A stretch of 64,000 nt of DNA from Bosea sp. 124 (GCF_003046175.1 NZ_PZZM01000001.1:1001001-1065000); one strand, 5' to 3'. Shown: positions 8,023 to 17,260, counted from the first letter of the stretch. The notes: generated from the letters alone by a model not told the origin. Made by a program: numbers and translations.

Positions 8023-8829
8023 TCACAGGCCGCTCTGCTTGCGCAGGCTTTTGTCGAAAGCCTCCGCCGGAACGTATCGGCGCAGAAGAGCGACGCGTCC
8101 CGCCAGGGACCCCACGGTATAACGCCGGCGCGGCCGTTCCGCCTCGGCCGCCTTGACGATACTGTCGGCCACGACCGATGCGTCGTCTCCGGCTTCGTTC
8201 GCCTTGCGCACTGCGGCTCCGACCCGGGCGCGCATGTCGTCATAGGAGGAGATCATGCCGGACGCTTGCGCGCTGCTGGCGTTGAAGGATGTCCGCGTAT
8301 AAGCGGGCTCAACAAGTACGACGCGAATCCCGAGCGACCGCACTTCATGGTCGAGCGACTCAGAATAGCCTTCGACGGCATGTTTCGACGCGGCGTAGAG
8401 CGCGGTGAACGGCGCCGGTATCAGCCCAAGTATCGAGCTGACGTTGACGATCCTACCCGAGTGCTGTCGCCGCATGGCGGGCAGGACTGCATTTGTGACG
8501 CGGAGCAGACCGAAGAAATTCGCCTCGAACAGCTGCTGCGCCTGCGCCATCGACGCCTCCTCCGCCGCCCCGAACAGCCCGCTGCCGGCATTGTTGACGA
8601 GAAGGTCGATCCTCCCGGCCTCCTTCAGAACCTGAGCGACACAAGCCTCGACGGACACCTGATCGGTCACATCGCAGGTCAGCATCCTGACGTCGCCCCT
8701 GTCGGCAGGAGCGGCATTGCGGGTCGTGCCGTAGACACGATAGCCGGCGCGCGAGAGCGCTTCGGCCGTGATGCGACCAATGCCAGAGGATGCGCCGGTG
8801 ACGAGGGCGACCTTCGGGGTGAAGCTCAT
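8023..8829 (-). CDS. Short-chain dehydrogenase/reductase
   Basis: 268 residues from ATG 8827-8829. The NAD(P) motif TGASSGIG is at residues 11-18, the NNAG motif is present (LLVNNAGSGLFG), and the catalytic Tyr/Lys sit in YAASK. The variable C-terminal substrate region is full length, so this is a classical single-domain SDR. The substrate is not predictable. It follows the FabF-like gene by 46 bases in an operon apparently controlled by the TetR gene at 11444-12052. It could work with the ketosynthase in making or reducing an acyl chain, or act on a toxic carbonyl compound exported by the pumps. Confidence 0.88.
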   Translation of the reverse strand: MSFTPKVALVTGASSGIGRITAEALSRAGYRVYGTTRNAAPADRGDVRMLTCDVTDQVSVEACVAQVLKEAGRIDLLVNNAGSGLFGAAEEASMAQAQQLFEANFFGLLRVTNAVLPAMRRQHSGRIVNVSSILGLIPAPFTALYAASKHAVEGYSESLDHEVRSLGIRVVLVEPAYTRTSFNASSAQASGMISSYDDMRARVGAAVRKANEAGDDASVVADSIVKAAEAERPRRRYTVGSLAGRVALLRRYVPAEAFDKSLRKQSGL

Positions 8830-8875
8830 GAATGGACGACCTTCAAGAAGACAGAGTTGAAACTGCGGAGCTTGA

Positions 8876-10150
8876 TCAGTGGACGTCGCGCCACCGGCGA
8901 AACAGCACGCTCGCGTTGACCCCGCCAAAGCCGAAGCCGTTCGCCATCGCCAGTGCCATCGGGGTCGCGCGCGCCCTGCCCGCCACGATGTCGATGCCGG
9001 CGCTGGCCGGATCCGGCGTCGTCTGGTTCAGGGTCGGCGGCGCGACCTGATCCCTCAGGGCCAGGGCGGCGAAGATCGCGCCCAGCCCTCCAGCGGCACC
9101 CAGAAGGTGACCGGTGGCGGATTTTGTGGCGCTCACGGAAAGACGAGGGTTCGCGCCGAACAGCGTCTTGATGGCGGCGATCTCGCCGAGGTCTCCGATC
9201 GGCGTCGAGGTCGCATGGGCGTTGAGGTGGTCGACCTCGGCCGGCGAAACTCCCGCCTGGGCGATAGCGATGTCCATGGCACGCAGCGCGCCGCTGCCGT
9301 CCTCCGGGCCCGAAGTGATGTGATGGGCGTCGGCGGTCGTACCGTAACCGACCAATTCCGCGATCGGCGTGGCGCCCCGACGGAGCGCATGGTCGAGCGC
9401 CTCCAGGACGAGCAGGCCCGCGCCCTCGCCCATGACGAAGCCGTCTCGCTCCGCGTCGAAGGGACGCGACGCCTCGGTCGGCCTGTCGTTGAAGCCGGTG
9501 GAGAGAGAGCGGGCCGCGGCGAAGCCACCGAGACTGACCAGGTTGATGCAGGCCTCGGTGCCGCCGCAGAGGGCGACGTCCGCCTCCCCCGCACGGATCA
9601 GCCGGGCCGCGTCGCCGATCGCCTGGATGCCGGCGGCGCAAGCGGTGACGGGAGCGCCGATGGGTCCCTTGAAGCCGTGGCGGATCGAGACCTGCCCAGC
9701 GGCGAGGTTGACGAGAAAAGACGGCACCGTGAACGGAGACAGACGCCGCACGCCACGCGTATCGACCGTGCGAACCGCCTCTGTGATGGCGGGGAAGCCC
9801 CCGATTCCGGAGGCGATCACCGTCGCCGTCCGCGACTTCTGCATCTCGTCCTGCGGGGTCCAGCCCGCCATGGCGATGGCCTCGTCGGCGGCCGCGACGG
9901 CGAACAGGATGAAGCGGTCGATCTTGCGCTGGTCCTTGGCGGTGAGGACCCGGTCGGGGTCGAATCCGCCGACGGGGTCGTCGTCCAGCGAAGGCACGAC
10001 GCCGGCGACTTTGGCCGGCAGGTCCCCGACGATCGCATCAGGGAGACGGCGCAAACCGGATTGGCCGGCGAGCAGGCGTTCCCAGGAGCGGCTCACCCCG
10101 GAGCCGAGCGGGGTGACGGCCCCCATGCCCGTAACGACGATCCTACGCAT
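8876..10150 (-). CDS. Beta-ketoacyl-ACP synthase II (FabF-like)
   Basis: Start at ATG 10148-10150 (MRRIVVTGMGAVTPLGSG), overlapping the MFS stop by 8 bases. All catalytic residues are visible: Cys about 171 in VTACAAG, His in LNAHATST, Lys in SATKSATGH and the second His in TGHLLGAAGG. The 424-residue length is normal for FabF. It condenses malonyl-ACP with acyl-ACP in type II fatty acid synthesis. It is not next to acpP, fabD or fabG; instead it sits between an MFS exporter and an SDR under a TetR gene. This suggests a specialised or resistant duplicate rather than the housekeeping enzyme. Confidence 0.92.
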   Translation of the reverse strand: MRRIVVTGMGAVTPLGSGVSRSWERLLAGQSGLRRLPDAIVGDLPAKVAGVVPSLDDDPVGGFDPDRVLTAKDQRKIDRFILFAVAAADEAIAMAGWTPQDEMQKSRTATVIASGIGGFPAITEAVRTVDTRGVRRLSPFTVPSFLVNLAAGQVSIRHGFKGPIGAPVTACAAGIQAIGDAARLIRAGEADVALCGGTEACINLVSLGGFAAARSLSTGFNDRPTEASRPFDAERDGFVMGEGAGLLVLEALDHALRRGATPIAELVGYGTTADAHHITSGPEDGSGALRAMDIAIAQAGVSPAEVDHLNAHATSTPIGDLGEIAAIKTLFGANPRLSVSATKSATGHLLGAAGGLGAIFAALALRDQVAPPTLNQTTPDPASAGIDIVAGRARATPMALAMANGFGFGGVNASVLFRRWRDVH

Positions 10151-11447
10151 CGGTCGCGACCTCCGCATTGGTGACGGCGGGGGACGGGCGGACGCGCTCC
10201 GGACGCTCACGGAAGGCTGGCGCGAAAGCCAGGAGAGCCAGCACGGCGGCGACCGTCATCACGATGGCCAGCGAGGTCGCGGCCGGGAACGGCAGAACGC
10301 TCGCCACAGTCGAGCCGATCGCGGCGCTGCTCATCTGCAGGAAACCGAGAAGAGCCGAAGCTGATCCAGCCCGGCGGCCGAAGGGTTGCAGGGCGACTGC
10401 GGTCCCGAGCGGATTGATCAGCCCCATCCCGAACAGCACGATCGAGATGGCCGCCGTGAAGGTGAGGTAGCTCGGCTGCCAGGCGACGGCGACCATGGTC
10501 AGCGAGCCGCCGGCGAAGACGATCAGCCCGAAGAGCCCGATCTCACGGTCGCCATGCCGTTGCGCCAGCCGGGGCGCCATCAGGCCTGCAGCAAAGACGA
10601 TCAGAACCGTCCCGGCAAACGTCAGACCCAGCTGGAACGGGGTCAGTCCGAGCTGGTCCATCAGCACCCCGGGCGCAGCCGCGAAGAAGCTGAACAGGCC
10701 GCCCAGCACCATGCTGACGGCCAGCGCCGGCCGCAGAAAGCGCCGATCGACGACGAGCGAACGATAGGTCGAGGCGACGCTGCGCATCGCAAGTTCGCTG
10801 CGCGCACCGACCGGATGGGTCTCGCCGACCCGCAGCAGATAGAGAACAGCGAGCGCCGCGGCGCAGAAGCCGACGAACAGGAAACTCATGCGCCAGCCGG
10901 ACAGCTCGACCAGGAGGCTTCCGAGCAGCGGGGAAAAACCGGGTGCGACGGCACTAGCGATCATGGTGAGCGACAGCACCCTGCCCAGCGCTTCACCCTG
11001 GAAGAGGTCGCGCGCGATGGCGCGGGCGAGCACGGAGGCGGCACAGGCGCCCATGGCCTGGATGACGCGCGCCAGCAGCAGTACCCACAGGCTGCCTGCG
11101 AGGGCTGCGACCAGACTTCCCGCGACGAAGGTGGCCAGCCCCCCGAGAACGAGGCTGCGCCTGCCAAAACGATCCGAAAGCGGCCCGACGACCAACTGGC
11201 CCAGCGCGAAGGTTATGAAAAAGCTGCTCAGCAGCAGGCCGAGCTGAGCGCCGGTCAGACCCAGCTCGGCGCCCATCCGCGGAAAGGCCGGCAGGATGAT
11301 GTTCGTGGCGAGCGTCCCGACTGCGGCCAGACCGGCGAGAAGCAGGACGACCCCGCCGCTGACCTCACCAGCTACGCTGGGAGCGACAGCTTCGCCCATG
11401 ACGGCAAAAGGACCGGCGGTCCGAAGATCGGCAGGGTCCGCGCTCAT
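10143..11447 (-). CDS. MFS exporter, Bcr/CflA-like (DHA1)
   Basis: 434 residues with 12 predicted spans. The MFS signature between spans 2 and 3 reads GPLSDRFGRRSLVLGGL, and the DHA1 motif C region is in ASAVAPGFSPLLG. The pattern NIILPAFPRMGAELGLT at span 1 is typical of Bcr/CflA drug:proton antiporters. It overlaps the TetR stop by four bases (ATGA) and the FabF start by eight, so these genes are one transcript. Likely substrate: a small amphiphilic toxicant shared with the divergent RND pump; this is an inference from context. Confidence 0.9.
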   Translation of the reverse strand: MSADPADLRTAGPFAVMGEAVAPSVAGEVSGGVVLLLAGLAAVGTLATNIILPAFPRMGAELGLTGAQLGLLLSSFFITFALGQLVVGPLSDRFGRRSLVLGGLATFVAGSLVAALAGSLWVLLLARVIQAMGACAASVLARAIARDLFQGEALGRVLSLTMIASAVAPGFSPLLGSLLVELSGWRMSFLFVGFCAAALAVLYLLRVGETHPVGARSELAMRSVASTYRSLVVDRRFLRPALAVSMVLGGLFSFFAAAPGVLMDQLGLTPFQLGLTFAGTVLIVFAAGLMAPRLAQRHGDREIGLFGLIVFAGGSLTMVAVAWQPSYLTFTAAISIVLFGMGLINPLGTAVALQPFGRRAGSASALLGFLQMSSAAIGSTVASVLPFPAATSLAIVMTVAAVLALLAFAPAFRERPERVRPSPAVTNAEVATDA

Positions 11448-12052
11448 TGCACCCGCTCCGGCCGGTCATCGGTCTCGTCGCCCTGATGCCCCACATTCCT
11501 GCCGGTGACGCTGGCGGCAGCCGTCTCCAGAAAGCGCCGTCCCAGGGTTTCGTCATTCACGATCCTCGACAGGAGAAGCGCGCCGACCATCGTCGACAGC
11601 ACGACCATGGCATCGTCTTCACGCCCCTCGCCGAGCCACCCGGTCACACTGTCGAGATAGCCGCGCATGCCGGCCTCGAAGACGGCCTTGACTTCAGGAC
11701 CCTGCCGCGCCGCGTCGGAGCCGAGCGCCACGATCGGGCAGCCATCGGCGCGTTCGGCGGAATGGCCCCGGCTCAGATAGAACTCGCATACCGCCCGCAG
11801 GCTGTCGTCCGGCCGCGCCGTTGCCGCCGTCGACCAGCGCTCGGCGACGCTCTCCAGCGCCCGACGCGTCGCCACGGCGACCAGCTCGTCCTTCGACTCG
11901 AACTGCTTGTAGAAGCCGCCCTGGGTCAGGCCGGCTCCCGCCATCAGGTCCTTCAGGCCGATGCCGTCGAAGCCGTTCTCGCGAAACAGCCGGCTGGCCG
12001 TCTCGATCACCCGCTTCCTGTTCTCCGCCGCCTGTTGCCGAGACACCCGCAT
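11444..12052 (-). CDS. TetR-family repressor
   Basis: Start at ATG 12050-12052 (MRVSRQQAAENRKRVIETAS). A longer upstream frame would run into the operator. The N-terminal HTH is clear: FRENGFDGIGLKDLMAGAGL then TQGGFYKQFESKDELV. The C-terminal ligand domain is about 140 residues. It heads the leftward operon (MFS, FabF, SDR) and is divergent from the RND adaptor gene. A 45-base region with 12-bp inverted arms lies between the two starts, so the likely role is autorepression plus repression of both efflux operons, relieved by a ligand. Confidence 0.9.
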   Translation of the reverse strand: MRVSRQQAAENRKRVIETASRLFRENGFDGIGLKDLMAGAGLTQGGFYKQFESKDELVAVATRRALESVAERWSTAATARPDDSLRAVCEFYLSRGHSAERADGCPIVALGSDAARQGPEVKAVFEAGMRGYLDSVTGWLGEGREDDAMVVLSTMVGALLLSRIVNDETLGRRFLETAAASVTGRNVGHQGDETDDRPERVQ

Positions 12053-12069
12053 ATTGGACCTCAAAATTA

Positions 12070-12114
12070 GATTGCGTTCGAACTCTATAAGCGACATAGA
12101 TGTCGAACGCAATC
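12070..12114. promoter_or_regulatory. Inverted-repeat operator between TetR and RND genes
   Basis: GATTGCGTTCGA at 12070-12081 is repeated as its perfect reverse complement TCGAACGCAATC at 12103-12114, with 21 bases between. The arms straddle the only space from which both divergent transcripts can start (12053-12130). Such long palindromic arrays are typical binding sites for TetR proteins, either one dimer per arm or a dimer pair across both. The intervening sequence is AT-richer (CTATAAGCGACATAGA) and may hold a -10 element. Confidence 0.75.
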
Positions 12115-12130
12115 CATTTCGGTGTCATCC

Positions 12131-13255
12131 ATGTCTCGAAAGACCAAGATCGCTTTGGCCGCAGCCGCCCTGACCCTCGCGGCCGCGGGTGCCGGCGGCG
12201 CCATCATGCTGTCCGGGGCGCGATCATCGGCCTCCGTGAAGGTCGATCTGCGCCAGGATGCGCCGACGGTGCTCGTCTCGCTCGCAAGCCCTGTCGTCCG
12301 TGCGGAGAGACGCTTCACCGGCGTCATCGCGGCGCGGGTGCAGAGCAATCTCGGATTCCGCGTTCCCGGCAAGATCGTCGAGCGGCTGGTCAACATTGGG
12401 CAGGCCGTGAAAGCCGGGCAGCCCCTCCTGCGTATTGACGAGACCGATCTGCGATGGGCGCTGACCGCAAAGCGGAATGCCGCTGTGGCCGCCCGCGCCG
12501 TCCTGACCCAGGCTACCGCAGACGAGATGCGCTATGCGGTTTTGGTCAAGAACGGCTTCGCAGCCAGTCCTCAGCGATACGAACAGGCCAAGGCGGCATT
12601 GGATACAGCGACCGCTCAAGCCGCAGCGACCGAGGCAGAGGCGAAGGTTGCGGAAAACGAACTCGGCTACGCCGTGCTCGTCGCCGATGCGGATGGCGTC
12701 GTCGTGGACACGTCCGGCGAGCCGGGCCAAGTTGTCGCCGCCGGGCAGGTCGTAACCCGGCTCGCCCAGGCCGGGCCGCGGGAGGCGGTCGTAGCGTTGC
12801 CCGAGACGATCAGGCCCGCGATCGGTTCAGCCGCGCAGGCGACGCTCTACGGATCCTCCGGACGGAGCGTCCCGGCCAGGCTGCGGCAATTGTCGGATTC
12901 CGCCGATCCGCAAACCCGGACCTATGAGGCCCGCTATGTCCTCGACGGCGATGCCGCCGCGGCGCCGCTCGGCGGGACCGTGACGATCGGCATCGCGGCG
13001 ACCGGGCCGGCGGCCGATATGGAGGTGCCTCTCGGGGCAGTCCTCGACGACGGCAGCAGGACCGGCGTCTGGCGCCTGGACGAAACGGGGTCGCTCGTCA
13101 CCTTCCAGCCGGTGCGTCTGGTCCGCGTGACCAGCGAGACGGCCATCGTCTCCGGTCTCGAGGCCGGACTTCGAATCGTCTCGCTCGGTGCGCATCTGCT
13201 GCGCGAAGGCCAGCCGGTCAGGCCTTCCACCACGGTCGAGGCGGTCGCGCGATGA
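12131..13255 (+). CDS. RND efflux periplasmic adaptor (HlyD/AcrA-like)
   Basis: 374 residues from ATG 12131; a GTG nine bases earlier is an alternative. It has a signal-anchor (IALAAAALTLAAAGAGGAIM) without a lipobox Cys, then the biotinyl-lipoyl half-motif GFRVPGKIVERLVNIGQAVK, a helical hairpin rich in Ala (residues about 115-175) and the second lipoyl half DADGVVVDTSGEPGQVVAAG. Beta-barrel and membrane-proximal domains follow. It bridges the inner-membrane pump to an outer-membrane channel. The stop overlaps the pump start by four bases. No TolC-type gene is present in the window, so the channel must be encoded elsewhere. Confidence 0.92.
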   Translation: MSRKTKIALAAAALTLAAAGAGGAIMLSGARSSASVKVDLRQDAPTVLVSLASPVVRAERRFTGVIAARVQSNLGFRVPGKIVERLVNIGQAVKAGQPLLRIDETDLRWALTAKRNAAVAARAVLTQATADEMRYAVLVKNGFAASPQRYEQAKAALDTATAQAAATEAEAKVAENELGYAVLVADADGVVVDTSGEPGQVVAAGQVVTRLAQAGPREAVVALPETIRPAIGSAAQATLYGSSGRSVPARLRQLSDSADPQTRTYEARYVLDGDAAAAPLGGTVTIGIAATGPAADMEVPLGAVLDDGSRTGVWRLDETGSLVTFQPVRLVRVTSETAIVSGLEAGLRIVSLGAHLLREGQPVRPSTTVEAVAR

Positions 13256-16200
13256 GCCTCAATCTTTCAGCCATCGCCGTCCGCGAGCGGGCGGTGACCC
13301 TGTTCACGATCATGCTGCTGGTGGCAGTCGGCGCTTATGCTTTCGTCAAGCTCGGCCGCGCGGAAGACCCGAACTTCACGATCAAGATCCTGACCATCAC
13401 CTCCGTCTGGCCGGGTGCGACGGCGCGCGAGATGCAGGATCTGGTCGCAGAACCTTTGGAGAAGCGGCTCCAGGAAATGGCTTGGTACGACCGTGTCGAG
13501 ACGACGACGCGACCGGGCTTCGCGTACCTCACCGTCAACCTGAAGGATTCCACTCCGCCCGGGCGCGTGCAGGAGGAGTTCTATCAGGCCCGCAAGAAGC
13601 TCTCCGACGAGGCGCGGAACCTGCCGCCGGGCGTGCTCGGGCCCTTCGTCAACGACGAATACGCCGATGTCAGTTTCGCCCTCTACGCCCTCAAGGCGAA
13701 AGGCCTGCCGATGCGGGATCTGGCCCGGCAGGCGGAACTCATCCGGCAGGATCTCCTCCACGTCCCCGGCGTCAAGAAGGTCAACATTCTCGGCGAGCGT
13801 CCCGAGCAGATCTTCGTCGAGTTCTCCCATGAGCGGCTGGCGACGCTGGGCGTCGCAGCCCAGGACATCGTCACGGCACTCCAGCGTCAGAACACGGTGA
13901 CGCCGGCGGGCGCCGTCGAGACGAGGGGGCCGCGCGTCTTCATCCGCGTCGATGGTGCCTATGACGGCGTCCGAGCCATCGCCGAGACGCCCATCGTCGC
14001 CGGCGGGCGCACGCTGAAGCTGTCCGACATCGCCGATGTCCGGCGCGGCTACGAGGACCCGCCCGGCTTTGTGATCCGCCACAAGGGGGAGCCGAGCCTG
14101 ATGCTCGCCGCCGTCATGCAGGACGGCTGGAATGGCCTCTCGCTGGGCCGGGCGCTGGAGGCCAGGACGGCCGCCATCGGCCAGGCGCTGCCGCTCGGCA
14201 TCTCGCTGGAAAAGGTGACCGACCAAGCGGTCAACATCGCCTCGGCCGTCGACGAGTTTATGATGAAGTTCGCGATGGCGCTCGGCGTGGTGCTTCTCGT
14301 CAGCCTGCTCAGCCTCGGCTGGCGCGTCGGCATCGTCGTGGCGGCGGCGATCCCGCTGACGCTGGCCGTGGTGTTCTTCATCATGCTGGAAACCGGCCGC
14401 TTCTTCGACCGGATCACGCTCGGCGCGCTCATCCTCGCGCTCGGGCTCCTCGTCGACGACGCGATCATCGCCATCGAGGTGATGGTCGTGAAGATGGAAG
14501 AAGGCATGGATCGCATCAAGGCGGCGGCCTATGCCTGGAGCCACACCGCAGCCCCGATGCTCTCGGGCACGCTGGTGACGATCGCCGGGTTCCTGCCGGT
14601 CGGATTCGCCTCCTCGACGGCCGGCGAATATGCCGGCAACATTTTCTGGGTCGTCGGCTTCGCCCTGATCGTCTCATGGATCGCCGCGGTCGTCTTCACG
14701 CCCTATCTCGGCGTCAAGATGTTGCCGGAGATCAAGCCCGTCCCCGGTGGACACGCGGCGATCTATGACACTCCGAACTACCGTCGCCTGCGCAAGCTCA
14801 TCACCTTTGCGGTCGATCACAAGGTTCTGACCTGTGTGATCGTCGGCGTTGCCTTCGCCCTTTCCGGCATCGGAATGGGCGGCCTGAAGCAGCAGTTCTT
14901 TCCGACCTCGGACCGACCCGAGGTGCTCGTCGAGGTCCGTCTTCCGGAAGGCAGCAGCATCGAGACGACGACGGCCGCGGTCGCGAAGATCGAGCGCTGG
15001 CTCGACGGGCAACCCGAAGCCCAGATCGTGACGAGCTATGTCGGCCAAGGCGCGCCGCGGTTTTTCCTGGCGCTTTCGCCGGAACTGCCCGACCCGGCCT
15101 TTGCGAAGATCGTCGTGCTGACGCCGGATGCCGGGACGCGCGAGGCGCTGAAGCTGCGCCTTCGCCAAGCCATCGCGCAGGGGCTGGCGCCCGAGGCCTA
15201 TGTCCGCGCGACGCAGTTCGTCTTCGGTCCCCCGTCGGTGTTCCCGGTCGAGTTTCGTGTGAAGGGTCCCGATCCGGCGCAGCTCTATGCGATCTCGGGG
15301 CGGGTTCTGGAGATCATGCGCGGCGTGCCCGACGTCCGGGAAGCCAATCGCGACTGGGGCAACCGCACGCCCGTCCTGCGCTTCGTGCCGGATCAGGACA
15401 GGCTCAACCTCATCGGGCTCTCGCCGGCACAAGTCGGCCAGCAGCTTCAGTTCCTGCTCAGCGGTGTGACCGTCACTCAGGTCCGCGAGGACATCCGCAA
15501 CGTTCCCGTCGTCGCGCGCAGCGCCGGCCCCGAGCGCCTCGACCCGACGCGGCTCGCGGATTTCTCCCTGATCAGCCGCGACGGGCGCCAGGTTCCACTC
15601 GATCAGGTCGGACACTCGGAAATCCGCTTCGAGGAGCCTCTCCTGAAGCGCCGCGATCGCGTGCCCACGATCACGGTGCGCTCGGAGATCAACGAGACGA
15701 CCCAGCCGCCCGAAGTCTCCAAGCAGGTCCTTACCGCGCTCCAGCCGCTGATCGCCTCGCTTCCAGCGGGCTACAGCATCGACATGGGCGGGTCGATCGA
15801 AGAGGCGGCCAAGGCCAACGACGCGCTGGCGCAGATCTTCCCGCTCATGATCGCCATCACCCTGATCGTGGTCATGCTCCAGGTGCGCTCGTTCTCGATG
15901 ATGGCGATGGTGCTGTTCACGGCTCCGCTCGGCCTGATCGGCGTCGTTCCGACGCTGCTCGCCTTCGGCCAACCCTTCGGGTTCAACGCGATCCTCGGCC
16001 TCATCGGTCTGGCCGGCATCCTCATGCGCAACACGCTGATCCTCACCGACCAGATCAAGGAGAACAGGGAAGCAGGGCTGGACGACTACCACGCGGTCAT
16101 CGAGGCGACGGTGCAGCGGACGCGGCCCGTCATCCTCACCGCGCTGGCGGCAGTCCTCGCCTTCATTCCGCTGACCCACTCGGTGTTCTGGGGCTCGATG

Positions 16201-16434
16201 GCCTACACCCTGATCGGCGGGACCGCCGTCGGCACCGTGCTGATCCTGCTGTTCCTGCCGGCGCTGTACTCCGCCTGGTTTAGGATCTCTCCGACCCCGG
16301 CCAACCGGAGTCATGCGGCACTGTCAGGCCTCGAACCGTCGCCCGCAGCGGTGCATGGCACGTCGCTCGAACGACCCGCCGACCATGCAGGAGCAACAAG
16401 CGATGGTATGATGCGGCTGGATGCGGCCTCCTGA
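13252..16434 (+). CDS. RND multidrug efflux permease
   Basis: 1060 residues with the usual RND plan: first span (LFTIMLLVAVGAYAFVKLG), large periplasmic loop, span cluster with LILALGLLVDDAIIAIEVMV carrying the proton-relay Asp pair, second periplasmic loop, and the final span cluster (FNAILGLIGLAGILMRNTLI). It exports amphiphilic compounds using proton flow, with the adaptor just upstream. The C-terminal tail after YSAWFRISP is about 45 residues of Pro/Ser/His-rich sequence ending MMRLDAAS, longer than usual. The next gene, a recombinase, begins 12 bases later and its ribosome-binding site overlaps this stop, so the tail may mark a recombination junction. Confidence 0.93.
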   Translation: MSLNLSAIAVRERAVTLFTIMLLVAVGAYAFVKLGRAEDPNFTIKILTITSVWPGATAREMQDLVAEPLEKRLQEMAWYDRVETTTRPGFAYLTVNLKDSTPPGRVQEEFYQARKKLSDEARNLPPGVLGPFVNDEYADVSFALYALKAKGLPMRDLARQAELIRQDLLHVPGVKKVNILGERPEQIFVEFSHERLATLGVAAQDIVTALQRQNTVTPAGAVETRGPRVFIRVDGAYDGVRAIAETPIVAGGRTLKLSDIADVRRGYEDPPGFVIRHKGEPSLMLAAVMQDGWNGLSLGRALEARTAAIGQALPLGISLEKVTDQAVNIASAVDEFMMKFAMALGVVLLVSLLSLGWRVGIVVAAAIPLTLAVVFFIMLETGRFFDRITLGALILALGLLVDDAIIAIEVMVVKMEEGMDRIKAAAYAWSHTAAPMLSGTLVTIAGFLPVGFASSTAGEYAGNIFWVVGFALIVSWIAAVVFTPYLGVKMLPEIKPVPGGHAAIYDTPNYRRLRKLITFAVDHKVLTCVIVGVAFALSGIGMGGLKQQFFPTSDRPEVLVEVRLPEGSSIETTTAAVAKIERWLDGQPEAQIVTSYVGQGAPRFFLALSPELPDPAFAKIVVLTPDAGTREALKLRLRQAIAQGLAPEAYVRATQFVFGPPSVFPVEFRVKGPDPAQLYAISGRVLEIMRGVPDVREANRDWGNRTPVLRFVPDQDRLNLIGLSPAQVGQQLQFLLSGVTVTQVREDIRNVPVVARSAGPERLDPTRLADFSLISRDGRQVPLDQVGHSEIRFEEPLLKRRDRVPTITVRSEINETTQPPEVSKQVLTALQPLIASLPAGYSIDMGGSIEEAAKANDALAQIFPLMIAITLIVVMLQVRSFSMMAMVLFTAPLGLIGVVPTLLAFGQPFGFNAILGLIGLAGILMRNTLILTDQIKENREAGLDDYHAVIEATVQRTRPVILTALAAVLAFIPLTHSVFWGSMAYTLIGGTAVGTVLILLFLPALYSAWFRISPTPANRSHAALSGLEPSPAAVHGTSLERPADHAGATSDGMMRLDAAS

Positions 16435-16446
16435 GGAGGATGCACG

Positions 16447-17073
16447 ATGCCGATAAAGCAGCAGAACGTCACTCAACGTCCCGCTTGGAACACGGGACGC
16501 CTGATTGGTCCCAAGCCTCCGCTGAAGCCGCGTCACATCTGGGCAATCCGAACGCGGCTTCAGCACGATCATCGCGTACGCGATCTCGCCATGTTCAACC
16601 TAGCGATCGACAGTAAGCTTCGCGGCTGCGATCTCGTTCGCCTTCGGATCAGCGACGTCGTCCTTGGCGGCACGGTGAGACTACGGACTTCGATCATTCA
16701 GCAGAAGACGGGCCGACCAGTGCCCTTCGAACTGACAGATCCGACGCGCGAGGCGCTGACCGCTTGGCTCCGGCGTCGACCGTCCATCGATGCCGACTGG
16801 CTGTTTCCAAGCCGCAGCCATAAAGGCGAGCACGTTACAACGCGCCAGTATGGACGCCTGCTTGATGATTGGGTTTCGCTGATCGGCCTCGATCCCGCTC
16901 TCTACGGCACGCACAGTCTGAGGCGGACCAAGGTCGCGCTGATCTACAAGCGCACCGGAAATCTGCGCGCCTGCCAGCTCCTGCTCGGCCATGCCAAGTT
17001 GGAGAGCACAGTCCGCTACCTCGGAATCGAGGTCGATGACGCTCTGATCTTGTCTGAACAGACGGATATCTGA
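16447..17073 (+). CDS. Tyrosine recombinase, catalytic domain only
   Basis: 208 residues starting at ATG 16447, with GAGGAGG overlapping the stop codon of the RND pump gene. Catalytic residues can be placed: Arg in SKLRGCDLVRLRI, a Lys in IQQKTGRPVPFEL, HSLRR, the His in LLLGHAKLE and the nucleophile Tyr in TVRYLGIE. The usual N-terminal core-binding domain is very short, as in a known class of small integrase-like proteins of alphaproteobacteria. No att repeat or tRNA gene was found beside it. Its position fused to the efflux operon suggests module capture rather than a phage. Confidence 0.85.
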   Translation: MPIKQQNVTQRPAWNTGRLIGPKPPLKPRHIWAIRTRLQHDHRVRDLAMFNLAIDSKLRGCDLVRLRISDVVLGGTVRLRTSIIQQKTGRPVPFELTDPTREALTAWLRRRPSIDADWLFPSRSHKGEHVTTRQYGRLLDDWVSLIGLDPALYGTHSLRRTKVALIYKRTGNLRACQLLLGHAKLESTVRYLGIEVDDALILSEQTDI

Positions 17074-17260
17074 TCCAAGCGGCGCGGCGGCTCCCGCTGC
17101 GCCCTAGTGACCAAAAACCGTGGAACTCTAGCACGACTTGGGCCTGCGGGCCTCGCGCTGCGCTCGAACGTCCGCTTCATGGCAGAGCCCCAATGTCGGC
17201 AAGCTGGCGCATCTCTTGTGACAAAGCGGCCGGATAACCGGAAGCCGTTCACGAGATCAA

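Noticed and set aside
14674..16314. 546-codon frame antisense to the RND pump
   Set aside because: Composition is Arg/Asp/Gly/Gln-rich shadow with no domain; the RND frame is unambiguous.
17074..17260. attachment site or tRNA next to the recombinase gene
   Set aside because: No tRNA-like cloverleaf and no direct repeat matching the other side of the module were found by eye.
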